Shown here: piece after piece, positions 50,201 to 63,349 of the stretch | Position numbering within the stretch: position 1 is the first letter of the stretch | Layout of the letters: each line of letters begins with the position of its first letter | Assembly (NCBI GenBank): GCA_001910725.1 | Contig: MJGA01000034.1 | Coordinates: forward strand, 204,602-268,601 | Direction of reading: 5' to 3' | DNA length: 64,000 nucleotides | DNA from: Phanerodontia chrysosporium | Taxonomy: Eukaryota > Basidiomycota > Agaricomycetes > Polyporales > Phanerochaetaceae | The notes under the pieces: model-generated | Database searches by the model: none | Told to the model about the DNA's origin: nothing | What the model saw: only the letters and a program-made list of their open reading frames with translations | Translations under genes and position numbers: made by a program

Positions 50201-52138
50201 TTGAACGAACAAATGAAGCTCACTGAAAAATGGTTCCAAAAGACTAAGCTTCTAAAATCTGCCCCCAATTCGATGCAATGCAACGCTGATCGTCTGTCGC
50301 ACTGGACAGACGAAAGCAGTCATGCCGCGATGATGGAGGACGAGGAGCAAGAGGACGACTTATCAGATCTCGTTCCCCTGGATGAGCCAGGAGAATACGA
50401 AGTCCCAACGAGCACAGCCGATTGATGACTGTAGTTATGTGCTGTGGACAACCCGGTCACAGAAGGAGACGAGCGCGAGAACGTACCTGACTACTAGTCC
50501 CTGGCAATGTCAGGCCGAGGCGAGTCTTCAGAAGATGCAGACACCCGTTTGATCGAGCTCCTGAAGGCTAGGCCCCACTACCAGTCAGAAGGCGGTCTCG
50601 CTGAGGGAGAAAGGAGTGAGAAGAAGCAAGCAACAGGAGATAGATTAGGAGACATACTGAAACCGCGCGAAGAAGTCTTTGCCATTATTCTGAACGAGAA
50701 CGACGAGACCCAAGTGCTACAAAAGCTCACAAATATGTCAGCAAACCGCATGGTCATAAGACGAATGCGCCACTTACAAGATATCAGATGGATGCTGCCG
50801 AGACCACCAGGAACGTGCACAGAACGGGAGGTGACAGAGGTCCGACAAGATGTCGAGACCCTGTTAGACCGGCTGGGCCACATAACGGCCTTCAGGTACT
50901 GATTAGCACAGTACCTGGCCGAGCAACGCCTGCTCAAGAGCCTCGACCGTCAGCTGTTGCAAATAGCAGAGGACAAAAGGAATGGATATTACCATTTGAG
51001 TCAGCCGTGGCGTACCCCTGAAAGCGATCGGCAGTCCTGTGAGCACAAGTGGCAGATCAGGAATGCGACGCTTGGCTGGGCAATGCGTGAACAAGTCCTG
51101 AATGTTAGGAGAATATATCTAGCGTGACTCATAGTCGATTTGAACATGCGCGGCACCGCAGTGACACCGCTGCCCAGGTTTGTGAGCACACTGACCACTC
51201 GGTACTGTGAATGTGCTGCAAGAACGCAAGACGAAGCCCCTATGGTCAACATCACACGTCAGGAGAATGGTCAGAAGACCGGAAACTCACCAGAGGCCAT
51301 GGAGATCGATGACCTATTTAATCTATCCAGTCTGGCAGGTGCAATTAATGACATCAGCAACAAAAACCTGAAATTTGGCGACATACCTAGTGAAGAAAGC
51401 CTCCGTGCAAGCTGCGCCATATCCAATCTACTGGCGCAGAAGGGCGAGCACGACTGGGCCACTCAAGTAACCTGGACAAAAGATGACACAAGTCAGCAAG
51501 AGGCTCTACAAAGCCTCACCCAGTCGATTCAAGAGCTGGAAGAATTAATTGAACTTATCGCAGCAGGCGCGAGTCTGCGTATGACCCCTATATCACGCAA
51601 CGATTAGGGACAAGCCCCTGCAATATATGACAGCCTGCAAACGCCTCAAGATGATGAAGAAACTGATCAGCCGATTATTTTACTGATACCAATGCAAGAC
51701 TTACTGATCAAAGAGCTGCGCGATGAAGAGGACAATGACTCGGCCTAGCAAACATTTAAGGAGGCTCTGCCCAAGCAGAAGGAGACACGTCTCCCCTACC
51801 CTCCTGTGCCTGTGGACATGGCCACCGTTTCCTTCGCCTGCGTTGACCTGCACCGTTTTTCCAGGCTGTGCACGCTCGTAGAGCTCGCATACTACCTCAA
51901 GATTGAGGGAAATGTCTATCTCATAGACCCCGACCCTAAGGTCTCGAGAGGCACGAAGGAGCTGCATAAAGAAATGGATCAGCACAATCGAGTGTATGAT
52001 CATATTACTCTGAAGTTTACTCACCAGCTACCTAGGGAAGTCGAGGGAATGATCTCTGAGGTCAAAGGTGGTGTCCTCAAGACGTACATGACCTGCCATG
52101 ACCTCGACTTGGTGCTGGAACAGGTCGGCAAGCCCTAG
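50201..52138 (+). pseudogene. E4 accessory block (ORF3/ORF4-like and unknown frames)
   Basis: Several open stretches separated by stops: 50201-50425, 50507-50902, about 50900-51120, 51140-51607 and 51806-52138. The piece at about 50975-51050 (GYYHLSQPWRTPESDRQSC) resembles E1 ORF4 (GGYLPESVWVNAQSDRQSAG). 51140-51607 encodes a helical, acidic protein (MEIDDLFNLSSLAGAINDIS), unrecognised. 51806-52138 (VDMATVSFACVDLHRFSRL) could correspond to the ORF5 N-terminus by position, without clear similarity. No domain is known. Confidence 0.45.
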
Positions 52139-53363
52139 GCGATCTCTATCGGCCACAGCTGATGGCCTCTAGTGTTCTGACCACTCGAGAAGCCTGAAAG
52201 GATTAACGCATCTGATAGCGAAGACGTCGACATGCTACAACCCATCGATTATCAGCGAGACAACCCAACACATATCATATATTATACAGCACACACCTTC
52301 TACAAAATCCACTCGAATGGCTTCGACTGTGTGCCATTGCGCTTCGAAGCGGTTCGCGAAACCCTTGACCGCCACAACACCAAGCTCTTCTATCACGAGG
52401 TGATGGCCATCGAGGGCAGACATCGACTCGATGGCCTCGAAAGCTGACCGACCGCTTGCCAAACTTTCGAAGAAGCTGGCAAGTGGACCTTCAGACTAGG
52501 GTTAGCTGGACAGAGGCCGGAATCATGGATGATGCACGTATTTGGAACTGCAGGAGAGACCCGCTGGAGCTGAGGGAGAAGCAGGTTAGCACGAAGGAAG
52601 AAGAGAACGCACCACACCCATGCTAGAGCTCAGCGCACAAGCTGACCAGACCGGCGCGACCTCATGGAAAATCTACCGCGTATGCACCAAGTACATGCGT
52701 GACACCGCTTATGGCATTCTAAACTCATCACGCTTTTGTGTACTTGAAAGCTAATGCTTTCTTGGCATATGCTAGAGCTGGGTGCTCCGACATAAAGAAG
52801 AAAAAGGTTTTTGGACTGACGATTACTAAACTTGGGAGCTGGCGACCTGGTGGCGCATCAATGGTGATGTCCGTGATGGCCACATGAGTCAGATGTCTGG
52901 ACTTCATGGCCAGGACGCCGACGACCTTCTGCACCACGATAACTACCACCACGCACACATAATCCCCTCTGCTGGAAGCGTTGCTGAAGCTGCTTATCAT
53001 GACTACGACCTCAGTTCCCTGCCTTACAGCCCCACCTTTTGTGCCAACATAGGCAAGGTATCGCAGCAGCACGACTGTGCTGACGATACCACCGACGACA
53101 CTGCCGAGCTTGACAGCAATATGGACAACACCCAGAGTGTGTTCACAAGGTCAACCATGAGCTCAGACGACGAAATACGCACTCCAGGTCATGCTAAATG
53201 TGGTGAGTACCAAAAACCACATATCACATGCCCCGACTTACCCAATCTTGTCCATCCAGCTCGCAGCAAGAGCTGAAGCGAGATGAGCGAGACTGAGGAG
53301 GGGGAAGTATGTGAGGACTGAAGACAGAAGGACAAGAGAAGAGACAGAGAGGAGGACTGGAAC
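52139..53363 (+). other. E4 accessory region, hardly open
   Basis: This corresponds by position to the disordered middle of E1 ORF5. Short frames only (52232-52447; 52884-53276, acidic with DDTTDDTAELDSNMD). No domain is recognised. Confidence 0.35.
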
Positions 53364-54104
53364 ATGACCGAGGGCTCGATGAGTGATACCAGCTCCACGT
53401 TCAGCCGCGCTGCCTTCAAAGAAATCAGGCAGATGACGCCGCACCAACATACCCCCTCGCCTGTCCAGCACCTCTATGAAGACGCAGGCCCACATGTCAG
53501 GCTGCCCCACATCAGTTTCATGTACCAGTACTCACTCGCCCCAGATGAATACAGCGCTGACCACATGCACTACTTCCACCTCAGGACGTACGGCGAGATT
53601 ATCCCCCTGCATCTCGACCCTTGGTGCCATGCTGAACGCCTCGCTACCACAACCACAAAAATCGTAGTGATGGCTGCAACCTGCTGCCACCTCCTTGGCC
53701 ACGCGCAGGCTATCCTACACGAAACGCAAGCCTATAACCTATCGACGTACCTGGCTGAGAAGTGAACCCTCGAGAAGCCAACGACTTGCAACTTGGAGTG
53801 CCTGCTGCTCTACATTGAAGAGTTTGGCACCCCATATCTCTACGTGTGCGAGCAGCTCGCCATTTGCCAGTGCTGCCACTGCTGCGCTAGCCCTCTGAAC
53901 ATCCCCCATGCCGCTGACTATGTTCACGAATGCGACGCTGTACTCGTTTACAGACTGGGCGAACCGGACGAAGATCAAGTACAAGCCAACTGCCTCGCAG
54001 GCTACATCAGTACCCCCAGCTACATCACCCCGGTCACAATCTATCACATCGGAAACCACACAAACATGCTTCTCTCCCTTGATGACTATGGCGAGGCACA
54101 TTGA
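53364..54104 (+). pseudogene. E4 homologue of the E1 ORF5 C-terminal domain (one stop)
   Basis: One frame with a single TGA at 53763-53765. It aligns by eye with E1 residues about 740-900: IIPLHLDPWCHAERLATT with GKPLHVPNPDQAAARYL, CCHLLGHAQAILHETQAYNL with NAIRGLLTAFIYNQANDAL, FGTPYLYVCEQLAICQC with YGSPFLFPEEQLALRQC, and HECDAVLVYRLGEPDED with HDARIELIDQMLWFRGRGDD. Because the similarity is in protein and not DNA, the domain was under selection. Function unknown. Confidence 0.65.
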
Positions 54105-54129
54105 AGAAGATACATGCATGAAGGCGCAC

Positions 54130-54560
54130 CACAGTAACAATCATGGCACACAGGTACCCTCAACCATGGACTTCAGTGTGACTGCGATGCGCTACGGATA
54201 TATTTTTTCTATTTCAGTCTTTTTCTGTACAAGCTCTGGACTGACATAGATATTGGACTACAAATGGACCTTCTAGGACTAGCTTTCTTACTATGTACAA
54301 ACACGGGATCGGTCAGCTCGGGCGTAGCTACGCCGCCCACATGCTCGCAAGCCTCTGCATAAGAATCACCGCTGTGCTGCCACCAGCTCCCAAGCGCGAA
54401 AGCACCATGACAAGCATCAGAGCGTGCAGTGGCAACAAAAACATGTCTTCCCATACTCTTTTTTCTTTTCGTATGTACTTGTATCAGTAGGAGTATGATG
54501 TTCATATGGATATTTAACCCAGACGGATTTTTCTGTGTTACAAAACCCTCAAAAAATTTG
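54130..54560 (+). pseudogene. E4 hydrophobic segments ahead of pol
   Basis: Two hydrophobic runs, MRYGYIFSISVFFCTSSGL (about 54188-54245) and LPILFFLFVCTCIS (about 54444-54485), are separated by a Ser/Thr/Pro-rich spacer. Their order and spacing match the two membrane-type segments of E1 pol (16617-16675 and 16857-16920). Frames are interrupted by stops. Confidence 0.45.
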
Positions 54561-55252
54561 TTTATTTTCTTTGTAATATTATTTCGACCTATGAACTCGA
54601 GAAACGGACTCACCCCTTGTATATTAAACTGCAGAAAAATACGGAGCCTCCGAAACTGGCACGTGAGCTAAATATTCAAGAATTTGTGACAAAACGAGAC
54701 TTCAGTGCTCAAGCGACCCCCGGGTTAGCTAAGCGCCCCAGTCTTGCCTTGGTCTTGAATATTCAGCAAACAGCACCCACAAGAATTGAACCCTCGCACT
54801 CGGCGAGCGCCCGCAAGTGAGACACGCGACACAGATCAGCACCTGACCTCGGCCAACCCTCGGGCATGCCACGAGAACTGCTATGAGGTTCAGCCCAAGA
54901 GAATCAAGAAGTACAAGCAGGATTCGAACCCGCAATGCAGGCCTTTGGCACCAGACCAGCAGCAGACAAGTTACCTACTGCACATCCACCTATAAAATCG
55001 GAAAAATTACAAGAATATTCCAGCAATATCCGAACTCAGACACGATGGTACCATCGGACAGCCTTAGCAATCCAAATACCAAAAGACCCCAGAAGACCTA
55101 AGGAGATGCTGAAAGACAAAGAAGACGTTGAACACATACCTGACCTTAAGTCATTGGACAGGTCAGAGAATGTAGTCAATGAGGAGGAATGAAAAGGATT
55201 ACATGTTACAGTTCTGGAGGAGGAAGATGCTGAGTTTTCAAACACTCCCCTG

Positions 55253-58200
55253 TTGTATACAGTAGTCATGGAGGATTTCTTAGTCACTTTGGAGAATGAT
55301 GATACTATTATTTGTATGGATGGAGAAGAGCTCTTCGCTGTCTGCAAGCCAATGCATCTACCAGAAGTGTTTGCAGCCTACAAACAGGTAGACTGCAAAG
55401 TCAAACCTGTACCTGCTTTATTTCCGGAGGATGCCAGGATTGAAAGACGTTTCCCTGAAGAACCCCTTGAGTCTCTGCCAGAATTGCCTATGCACCCACT
55501 GCAATTCATCCCAAATGGAGACAGACTTACAGCCGAATGCATGGAGAAGATAAAGATAAATGAAGATGAATTCCTATGGCCGGAGGAGGAAAAGCTATTC
55601 AAGCATATCCTTCAAACCCATTAGGATGACTTTGTTTGGGAAGACCACAAACAAGGATCATTCCGAGAAGACTACTTCATACCTTACATTATTCCAGTAG
55701 TTCCGCACATACCTTGGGCATTCCCTAATATCCCTATATCTCAAGGAATATTAAACCAAGTTGTACAACCACTAAGGGAAAAAATGAAGGCAGGAGTATA
55801 CAAATCAAGCCAATCATCTTATCGCTCGAAATAGTTCTGCATACGCAAAAAGAATGGCAAGCTGCACATCGTACATAACCTGCAACCCCTCAACAAAGTC
55901 ACCATATGAGACACTGGACTACCCCCAAACCTGGACAGTTTTGTGGAACCTTTCGCTGGACATCAGTGTTACACTGTATTCGATCTCTATTGGGGATTTG
56001 ACGCTTGCAAAGTACACCCCTGCAGCTGCGATTTAACAGCCTTCATGACACTTCTTGGGCTGTTACGAATCACATCACTACTCACAGGCTTTATGAACTC
56101 CCCTGCTGAGTTTCAGGCCTATATGTTCTTCATTCTACAACATGAAATCCCACACAAAACCAATATATTTATCGACAATGTATTCATCAAAGGTCCAGCA
56201 TCCCAGTATAAAGACCAGAATGGACGACCCGAAGTCCTGCCTGTGAACCCAGGCATTCGGCGATTCATCTGGGAACACACCAACAACGTACATCGAATAG
56301 TCCACCAAGTAAGACATGCAGGAGGAACATTTTCTTAAGTCAAAGTACAACTGGCCAAACCAGAAGTCCTTATAGTAGGACAGAAATGTACACAAGAAGG
56401 ACGACTACCCGATACGCAGAAAGTGAAAAAAATTCTCAACTGACCCCCGCTCAAGACAGTCAAGGATGTACGAGCATTTCTAGAACTATGCGGCACCGTC
56501 AGGATATGGATGGAGAACTACTCAGTCAAAGCACGACCACTTACTGAGCTTATCTGGAGAGGAACTGAGTTTATTTGGGACGCCTGCCAACAAGAAGTGT
56601 TCAGCACCTTAAAAAAGGCAATCACGTCCACCCTAGCACTGCGACAAATCGACCATAAATCCGACAGACCAGTTATTTTCGCTGTAGACTCCAGCTACAT
56701 TGCAGTCAAATTTATTCTATCTCAAATCGATGAAGAAGGGCAAAGAAGACTGGCATGCTATGGCTCAATTCCAATGAATGAGCGTGAAGCATGCTACTCA
56801 CAACCAAAGCTAGAACTATACGGTCTATTTTGGGCATTGCGCACCTGGAGAATACACCTCATAGGTGTCAAGAAGCTTATTGTTGAAGTAAATGCCAAGT
56901 ACATTAAAGGCATGCTCAACGACTCTGACCTTCAACTGAATGCAGCTATAAACTGCTGGATACAAGGAATTCTCCTGTTTGACTTCGAGCTGATACATGT
57001 GCCAGCAACCAAACACCAAGGACCAAATGCCTTGTCACAAAAGGAGTGAGCAGAAAGAGAAAGCATGGAAGAAGAAGACGACAGTTGGCTGGACGACATT
57101 GCACTGTTCACCCATGCAACAGCCACCCATCCATTATTCACCTGGCAGCAAGGTGAATGGGACCTTTATCATGTTCAAATTGAGTCAGAAGACATGAAGC
57201 AACTCCACATATATGCCTCTGTCCTCTCCATGCCAGAGCAGACATTAATGGACATTTATGACTTCCTGTGAACACTTCAGGCCCCGCTGTTTGACTCTAT
57301 ACAAGAGAAGAACTGGTTCATCAAGAAATCCCTGAAGTACTTCGTAAAAGGACCTGCCATGTACTGGAGAAACCCCCACGGAATACCCACCAGGTGCATC
57401 TTGAGAAGAGAGAAGTGCAAAGCTATTCTAAAAGTAGCCCATGAGCGATTTGGACACCGAAAAGAGCTAGCCACGTTTCAAACCATGAAACAATGCTTCT
57501 ATTGGTCAGGACTATGGAATAATGTATGCCACTATGTATGGTCCTGCCATCAATGCCAAATTCGAGCCCTGCGCAAGGCAGAAGTACCTATCATGGTATC
57601 GACCCCAGCCACTCTCTTCGTCAAGATATACCTCGATATCATGCACATGCCCAAGGCCCAAGCCTATGTTTGTATTCTCCCAGGCAAGGATGGCCTTTCA
57701 GGCATATCCGAAGGGCGTCCCCTGCGAAACAAGAAAGCTGAAGCAGTTTCCAAGTTTTTCTGGGAATAAATCCTGTGTCGATATGGCGCCATTGGATGGG
57801 TCGTTATAGGCAATTGACCAAAATTCATGGGTGCATACAGTCTACTTGTGGATCGCTATCACCTGTCACATATCAAGATCTCCGTCTACAATTCCAAAGA
57901 CAATGGAGTAGTCGAACGAGGACACTTCATCATTCGCAAAGCAATACTCAAGTCATGTGAAGAAAGAATCAAGGAATGGCCTGCCTATGTCAGTCACACT
58001 TTCTTTGCCAACCAAGTCACTGTCCAGCAATAGACAGGATATTCTCCATACTACCTGTTGCACGGCACACATCCAGTCATACACTTCAATTTAATGGAAG
58101 CCTCATTCATGTTGGATGGTTTCACTCGCAATATGGAAACCAGCGACCTGCTGGCCTTACAAATTCGACAACTACAAAAGCGGCCTGAAGACATAGTCAA

Positions 58201-58649
58201 GACAGCACAAACAATGAAGGCCTTACATATCAAGTCAAAGATACAATTCGAAGAGTGATATCAAGCCCAAATGATTAATGAGTCTTTAGCCCCAAGAACT
58301 CTAGTATTGATCAGAAACACTGCTGTCGAGAAATCACTGGATAAGAAATCGAAAAGCTGCTACTTTGGACTCTACAAAATTGTACGACGAACTGTCAGAG
58401 GATTCTACATCATCAAGCAATTGGATGGAGCACATTGGAGGACAGAAATAGCAGCATTCTGACTCATTTCCTATGTTGCTCGAGGAGACAAGGAGGAGCT
58501 GAAGAAACTGGCTGTCAACCTTAGCAAAATCAACCCAGTATCTTCATTGGACAAGTTGAAATGAAAAGATGACGAAGAAGAAAGAACAGACAATGAAAAG
58601 GAAGAGGACTCAAGTTCTGAGGACCTGAAGGAAGATTCTGAGAGTAACT
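55253..58649 (+). pseudogene. pol: E4 pol: RT, RNase H, integrase (single frame, many stops)
   Basis: Collinear with E1 pol from NDDTIICMDGEELF onward. All pieces lie in one frame through to 58462 with no frameshift found; about a dozen stops interrupt it, for example 55622, 55832, 55907, 56336, 56444, 57047, 57269, 57767, 58031, 58256 and 58460. Comparison with E1 shows CAG/CAA, CGA or TGG at most of those codons. RT active site FIDN instead of FIDD (near 56169). Integrase zinc region HERFGHRKELAT to CHQCQ is present; the second catalytic segment is lost (VVIGN then stop); NGVVERGHF is kept. The tail is acidic (DEEERTDNEKEEDSSSEDLK). Confidence 0.82.
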
Positions 58650-58681
58650 GATGACAGTTGCAATCTCAAGCGATCTCTGGA

Positions 58682-59650
58682 TGTCCTGCATCAAACTTGT
58701 TTGACACAAGAACATAAGGAAACGCTGAAAGGATACAGTGTACTCGCAAGCGCCTACTTAGTACAATCCAGTCAAGACAGAAAGGGAAGACTTTCTATGG
58801 GATTATACAAGCACCAAGGCACCGGAATCACTGCACAAACACACCCTGATTATCAAACGATCAAGCACAATCAACTGCTCTAGCCTCGATCACAAGGCCA
58901 CTGATCACGATCACTCAAGCCTTGATCGCACAGCCCCTTGAAACGTGATCATAGAATCAAGGGTGCACCTCAGAAGCTGGAAAAAATGACTCATCACCAA
59001 GCAATATGAGTCAGAAAAGAAGGAAATCAGGGTATAGAATGACTAAAGGCTCAATCAGCATGACAGATCATTAGCTAATTGATTATGGAGATACTCTTCT
59101 CTGCAACAAATTGGAAGAGCACGGGAGCTCAACCAATCAGGCCGCACAATCATGTATTCCATAAGGGAATTTCAAATATACCTACATCATTATATATACA
59201 GCAGTAGATAGCCCACTAAATACCAATCCAAATTTCCCCAAAGCAGAGCTCTCAAAGTGTCAGAGCTGGGATTGGCTTCCTGAGCAAACCTGTTGCTCAG
59301 TATTGAGAAGTACGTATCAGAAGCATGAAAAGCCTACTGACAATAGTTATTTAGTACCCAGAAGGATTATACCTGGAGAAGAGTTCAAGCACTTCAATCG
59401 GAAGTCAAAGCCCATCATAACTGCAGAGCAATAAGCATCGAGGCTATTGCTTGAGTTATTATTTCCCTCATCCCAACATTCTGCATATTCTCAAGACTCT
59501 GAGGATACGCCTTGTTATTCCCATACACTACCCTACAACCACCAACGAACGACTGGAGACCCTCCGATCCAAGGTCGTGATCTGAGAATTCAGGCAATTT
59601 AGCAAGAACGTTGACCATGGCCTAACCACCCAACCTCAACACTTCCTAAT
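58682..59650 (+). repeat. Probable 3' LTR of E4 (right end not defined)
   Basis: It starts TGTCCTGCATCAAACTTG, cognate with the E1 LTR start, preceded by CAAGCGATCTCTGG, the counterpart of the CAAGCAACCCCCGG before the E1 3' LTR. A TATA-like TTATATATACAG lies near 59190 and a hairpin CTGAGCAA...TTGCTCAG near 59280-59300. The right boundary with hAT copy 2 is not visible. Confidence 0.5.
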
Positions 59651-60042
59651 CATCACAATAGAAGTGTTGTTACACCGAGCCATGTGGCTGCCAAGCCAAG
59701 CCGCTGATTGGCTCATGGCCTATTTGCGGCTGGGCTCAGCACAGCATGGCTCAGCTATGGCTCGCCACCGGTACCACCATTCTCATTAGGCAACCACCAC
59801 ATTAACTGGTGACCACCATGGTCAAAGAATAGAACAACACCACAGCAGGGAAACGCGGTGCCCCTGACACGCCTCTAAAGACTCCAAAGAGGCATAGGGT
59901 CACTCCAAAGCGTGTAACATATGAGACTAGAGCTATAAAGACTCAGTGGAAGCTAGACAGTGAGTGCACTTTTAAACATTTCTTCTGATGCTGTACTGAT
60001 TACCTTGTCATGTCAGATCCTACTGTAGGAGAGGCAACTCAG

Positions 60043-60743
60043 TGTCGCGGAGTAAGGGCTCAACGCTACACGAGGGAGCACAGATGGGGAGGTCAACGAG
60101 ATGGCGCGGCAGAGCGAGTCACGCAGTGACAAGCAACTTGTGCAGCTGTCCGTATTGACCAAGTTAACATTAGCAAACTATTCTACTATACAAGCTGGGG
60201 CTTATCTGTCCATATTGACCAAGAGGTCGAGATGACAAACAGGAGTGAGGGGAGCTACCCTTATATACTACAGGTCCTTTAGGGCAGGCTATTCGATTAC
60301 ATAAGCTGATGGGCAGCGCTCAGCATAGCCAGCGAGGCTGCGACGCGGACTGCGCGGCGAGGCTGTGCTGGGGCTATGTCACGAGGCTGTGTCAGCTGGC
60401 AGTGTCCGAGGCTGCGTCGGGCCGAGGCTGTGTCATCAGGCTGATCAGCTTGGCGTGTCTCGGCGAAGGGAGTCATCAGGGATGACAGTGCCGCTTCGGC
60501 GATCCAGGGAACTGGTTGCAAGGCAGACCGGTGATCCGGGCAGTGTCTGAGCGCGCAGCGGGATGCGCTGGTGTCTAGGGATGATGCGCCATCAGGGTGC
60601 TGGTGCTGGGTGGCCAGTGGCCAGGCGCTGAGTGTGGGCAGCTAGGACTCCAGATGGCGCGAGGGCTGCTCGTCCGTTGGATTAATCGAGGAAAATAGCC
60701 AAAAATTGGCGAAAAATAGGGCTGCGCCGTCACATCCGTGATA
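60043..60743 (-). repeat. Solo LTR of the E3 family, reverse
   Basis: 701 bp with duplication CTCAG (60038-60042 and 60744-60748). It carries the intron-like insert, but the 5' splice site reads ATAAGC instead of GTAAGC and one flanking repeat has a substitution, so the insert is older than this copy. Confidence 0.85.
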
Positions 60744-60958
60744 CTCAGGGCTCACCTAAGAAGAGAGGCTAGTGTAGAGGATTTAGCAGAGGAGGAGTCA
60801 ATTGTGTGTTTTTCAATGCCAAAGCGAGGTCGCATGATATATCAGCATGCACCTGAACCCTTGCCTGAGCTTGCACCTCAGGTATCTGAAGAGGCTTCAA
60901 GATAGGTAACCTATTGACAGTAGAAATAAACTTGCTTATTAGATGATAGAGAGAACAT

Positions 60959-61490
60959 TGTCAAAGTAAACCCCGCTACTTACCTTAGTAGCTTGAGTGG
61001 GGTTGGACTTGACTGCGAGTGTGCGAGTGAAGTGGGTGAAAGACGAGGTAGATGATGCTGGGGACTTAAGCCCAGCAGAGCCCGGTATATATACATGAAG
61101 GGGAGGACCCCTGGTACTACCCGAGACTCTTGATACTGCCCATCACATGCGCGATGGCGTGATGATGGTACGATACTTGCCAAGACACTCCGGGCTCGGC
61201 GAAGTCTAAAGCCGAGTACCGGATGTGTCCGGAACCTTCTACGCTATTCTAGAATACACTACCCGGACCCTGGGTCCGGCTACCTACTATACCCTTGTGC
61301 CGGAGCGTCTACATCATAGATAAGATAAAGATAAGATCCTCACATGACTCTGAGTCCATTCCCAGCACGTGACCAACACGTGACCGCGTTCTGACGCGTA
61401 CCTGTCCTAACCCTAGTCCATAACCCTAACCCCTAGCGCCTACTGGGCGCTTACGAGAATAAAACTGTAGGGAATTAGAAAACTGTGACA
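60959..61490 (-). repeat. Solo LTR (LTR5), relative of LTR2, reverse
   Basis: 532 bp, TGTCAAAG...ACTGTGACA on the plus strand, with duplication AACAT (60954-60958 and 61491-61495) inside hAT copy 2. Read on the minus strand it begins TGTCACAGTTTT like LTR2, and carries telomere-like repeats (TAACCCTAACCCCTAG complement, 61405-61440), two CACGTG boxes, TTCTAGAA and GAACCTTC, and TATATATACC. Confidence 0.85.
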
Positions 61491-62682
61491 AACATAGAGC
61501 AAATACTGCCTGATGTCGAAGAAGAAAAGCATGAAATCTTCGACATGGACGTTTTAACTAATGATGACATAGACGATGGTTTGGCCCCTAGGACATGAAC
61601 ATCAAATCGACCTGCTGCTATCGCTATCTCCCCTACTTCATCTTGGCAGCCAAAGGGTTTGCCTACTCTTCCGATTGCTGGCCAGTGCCAGAAGTCCCAT
61701 GGCCCTGCAGAGAACAAGCAGTGGAATAAAACTGCAGACATTTGGCCATTTTTGGAGCAGAAAAAGCTTATAAGGCAGAAACTGTGCAAATTCTACTTGT
61801 GCACATTTTATTTGAAATATTTATTGATTTATTTATGAGAAAATGATTGCAGAGCAATACATACACAAAATTCTGGGCATGCTGTCACAGTGTGGATGAC
61901 AGCTGGCATAGACAACCCTAGAAGGCACTTTCTTGCCAACCACATTGATCATTGGGTGCCTGCTTGTGACAAAGCAGGGATTCAAATCAAGATAAAGAGT
62001 GCCATTACACATATTGCAGAGTGGCATCAAAAGCAGCATGGTGAAGGTACCAGCCAGTCAGCTAATGAAGAATGCCCACTATTCAGCAATGAGCTATTTG
62101 TTGATATGATTGTAGAGTGGATTGTAGCTGAAGATCAGATGTGCATTGTTTTTATAATTATTATTATTATTACTATTGCTGATTTCTAATATATAGTAAA
62201 GTCATTAAGCATTGTTGAAAGCTCCTGATTATGTAAGATCTTCATGCTGCTGCATGTTAAACTACGTAAACGAGACATTCCAGGCTGTACAACTATTTGT
62301 AACTAGGTCTCTGAAGTTTTCAGCCAATATCTCAAAGATCTCACTGCAAAAATGCAGGTATGTGGAAATAAGATTGTTTTATAATGTAGTACTAAAACTT
62401 GCTCTATAGTGTGCTGTTGGCAAGGTTTTGTTCACTATGAATTTGTGGACAGACCCCTTTGTAATATCATATATGGCTGTTACTGCACATTGGTTGCAGA
62501 TGGTTATGGATGATCCACAAAGTCCACAGCTCAAACTTTGTGTTGACCTTATTGACTTTCACCATGTACCAACTAGGCATACAGGTGAACATCTTGCGGT
62601 CGCCTTTCTGTATATCCTTGATCAGGTGCAAATTGCATACAAGGTGCAGTATTTGTTTTTATTTTAATTATGTAAAAATTCA

Positions 62683-62686
<4 letters not shown>

Positions 62687-62748
<62 letters not shown>
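62687..62748. repeat. (TA)n microsatellite in a hAT intron
   Basis: About 60 bp of TA repeat with one phase slip. The matching intron of copy 1 (around 22420-22440) has only a short TATATATA, so the tract expanded in this copy. Confidence 0.95.
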
Positions 62749-62751
<3 letters not shown>

Positions 62752-63349
62752 GATAGATTGGCTGGATCACTATAAACAATGTCAATAACAATAACACTTT
62801 CATGTCAGCCTTGGAGAAGTCTCTGGTAGCTCGCAAATACCATTTAACAAGACTCAGCGACAAATCTGGTGCGCATATTTTATTATACAAATGTCAGTAA
62901 ATTCTAATAAATATACCAGATGTTTCCCACATATTGTCAACTTGGCTTGTCAAACGGTGCTTGGTGCAATGACCAAGCTGCAGTATTTGAAGGAGTCAGC
63001 ACTGGCATTTGAGCCTGGCAGTGGTATAACACCAGATAACTTTCTGGATGCTATCAAACGGAACCCAATTGCAACTCTTCACTCTCTTATCTGGAGTGTA
63101 GGTCTTCCTCTTTCCTCTTCATATTTTCATAGCATTTACTTAATATTTTATACTTTATTAGATTTGAGCCTCTGCACTTCGAACACTTTACAAATATTCT
63201 TCATTCTATGCAGCAGAAGATCCTTCAGCTACTGAGAGATGTTGAGACTCGCTGGTTCTCAACATACTTCATGGTTTAGTGAGCTCTTGTACTCCGCGAG
63301 GTATATTTTTCTTTGCCATTTTGATGATTTCTTATATTTGTTTTCATCC

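Larger units (their letters stand above)
49073..58679 (+). mobile_element. E4: decayed relative of E1
   Basis: This is a Ty3/gypsy element with the same unusual layout as E1: protease with acidic tail, accessory ORF block, two hydrophobic segments, then pol. gag and the 5' LTR are missing or replaced; the left end is a junction with an LTR3 scrap. The start of a 3' LTR follows at 58682. Inactivation is overwhelmingly by nonsense and missense transitions, with few indels. It is useful as an independent copy to validate the E1 ORFs. Confidence 0.78.
59660..63349 (+). pseudogene. hAT-like transposon, copy 2, with transposase exons
   Basis: Exons in order: N-terminal basic segment from the ATG at 59818 (early TAG); 61495-61800 (ILPDVEEEKHEIFDMDVLTN, LPTLPIAGQCQKSHGPAE, WPFLEQKKL); 61890-62140 (WMTAGIDNPRRHFLANHIDH); core 62437-62640 (FTMNLWTDPFVISYMAVTAH, HVPTRHTGEHLAVAFLYILD); 62750-62880 (GWITINNVNNNNTFMSALEK-like, [14 protein letters not shown]); 62930-63100 (HIVNLACQTVLGAMTK, PDNFLDAIKRNPIATLH); 63160-63280 (MQQKILQLLRDVETRWFSTY). 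After the TTTTCA acceptor at 63343-63349 the match to copy 1 stops. Two solo LTRs interrupt it. Stops make it a pseudogene. Confidence 0.78.

Noticed and set aside
46048..58679. 46048-46875 as the 5' LTR of E4
   Set aside because: Only the first 25 bp resemble the E4 3' LTR; the rest does not align by eye, so it is listed as a separate LTR-like segment.
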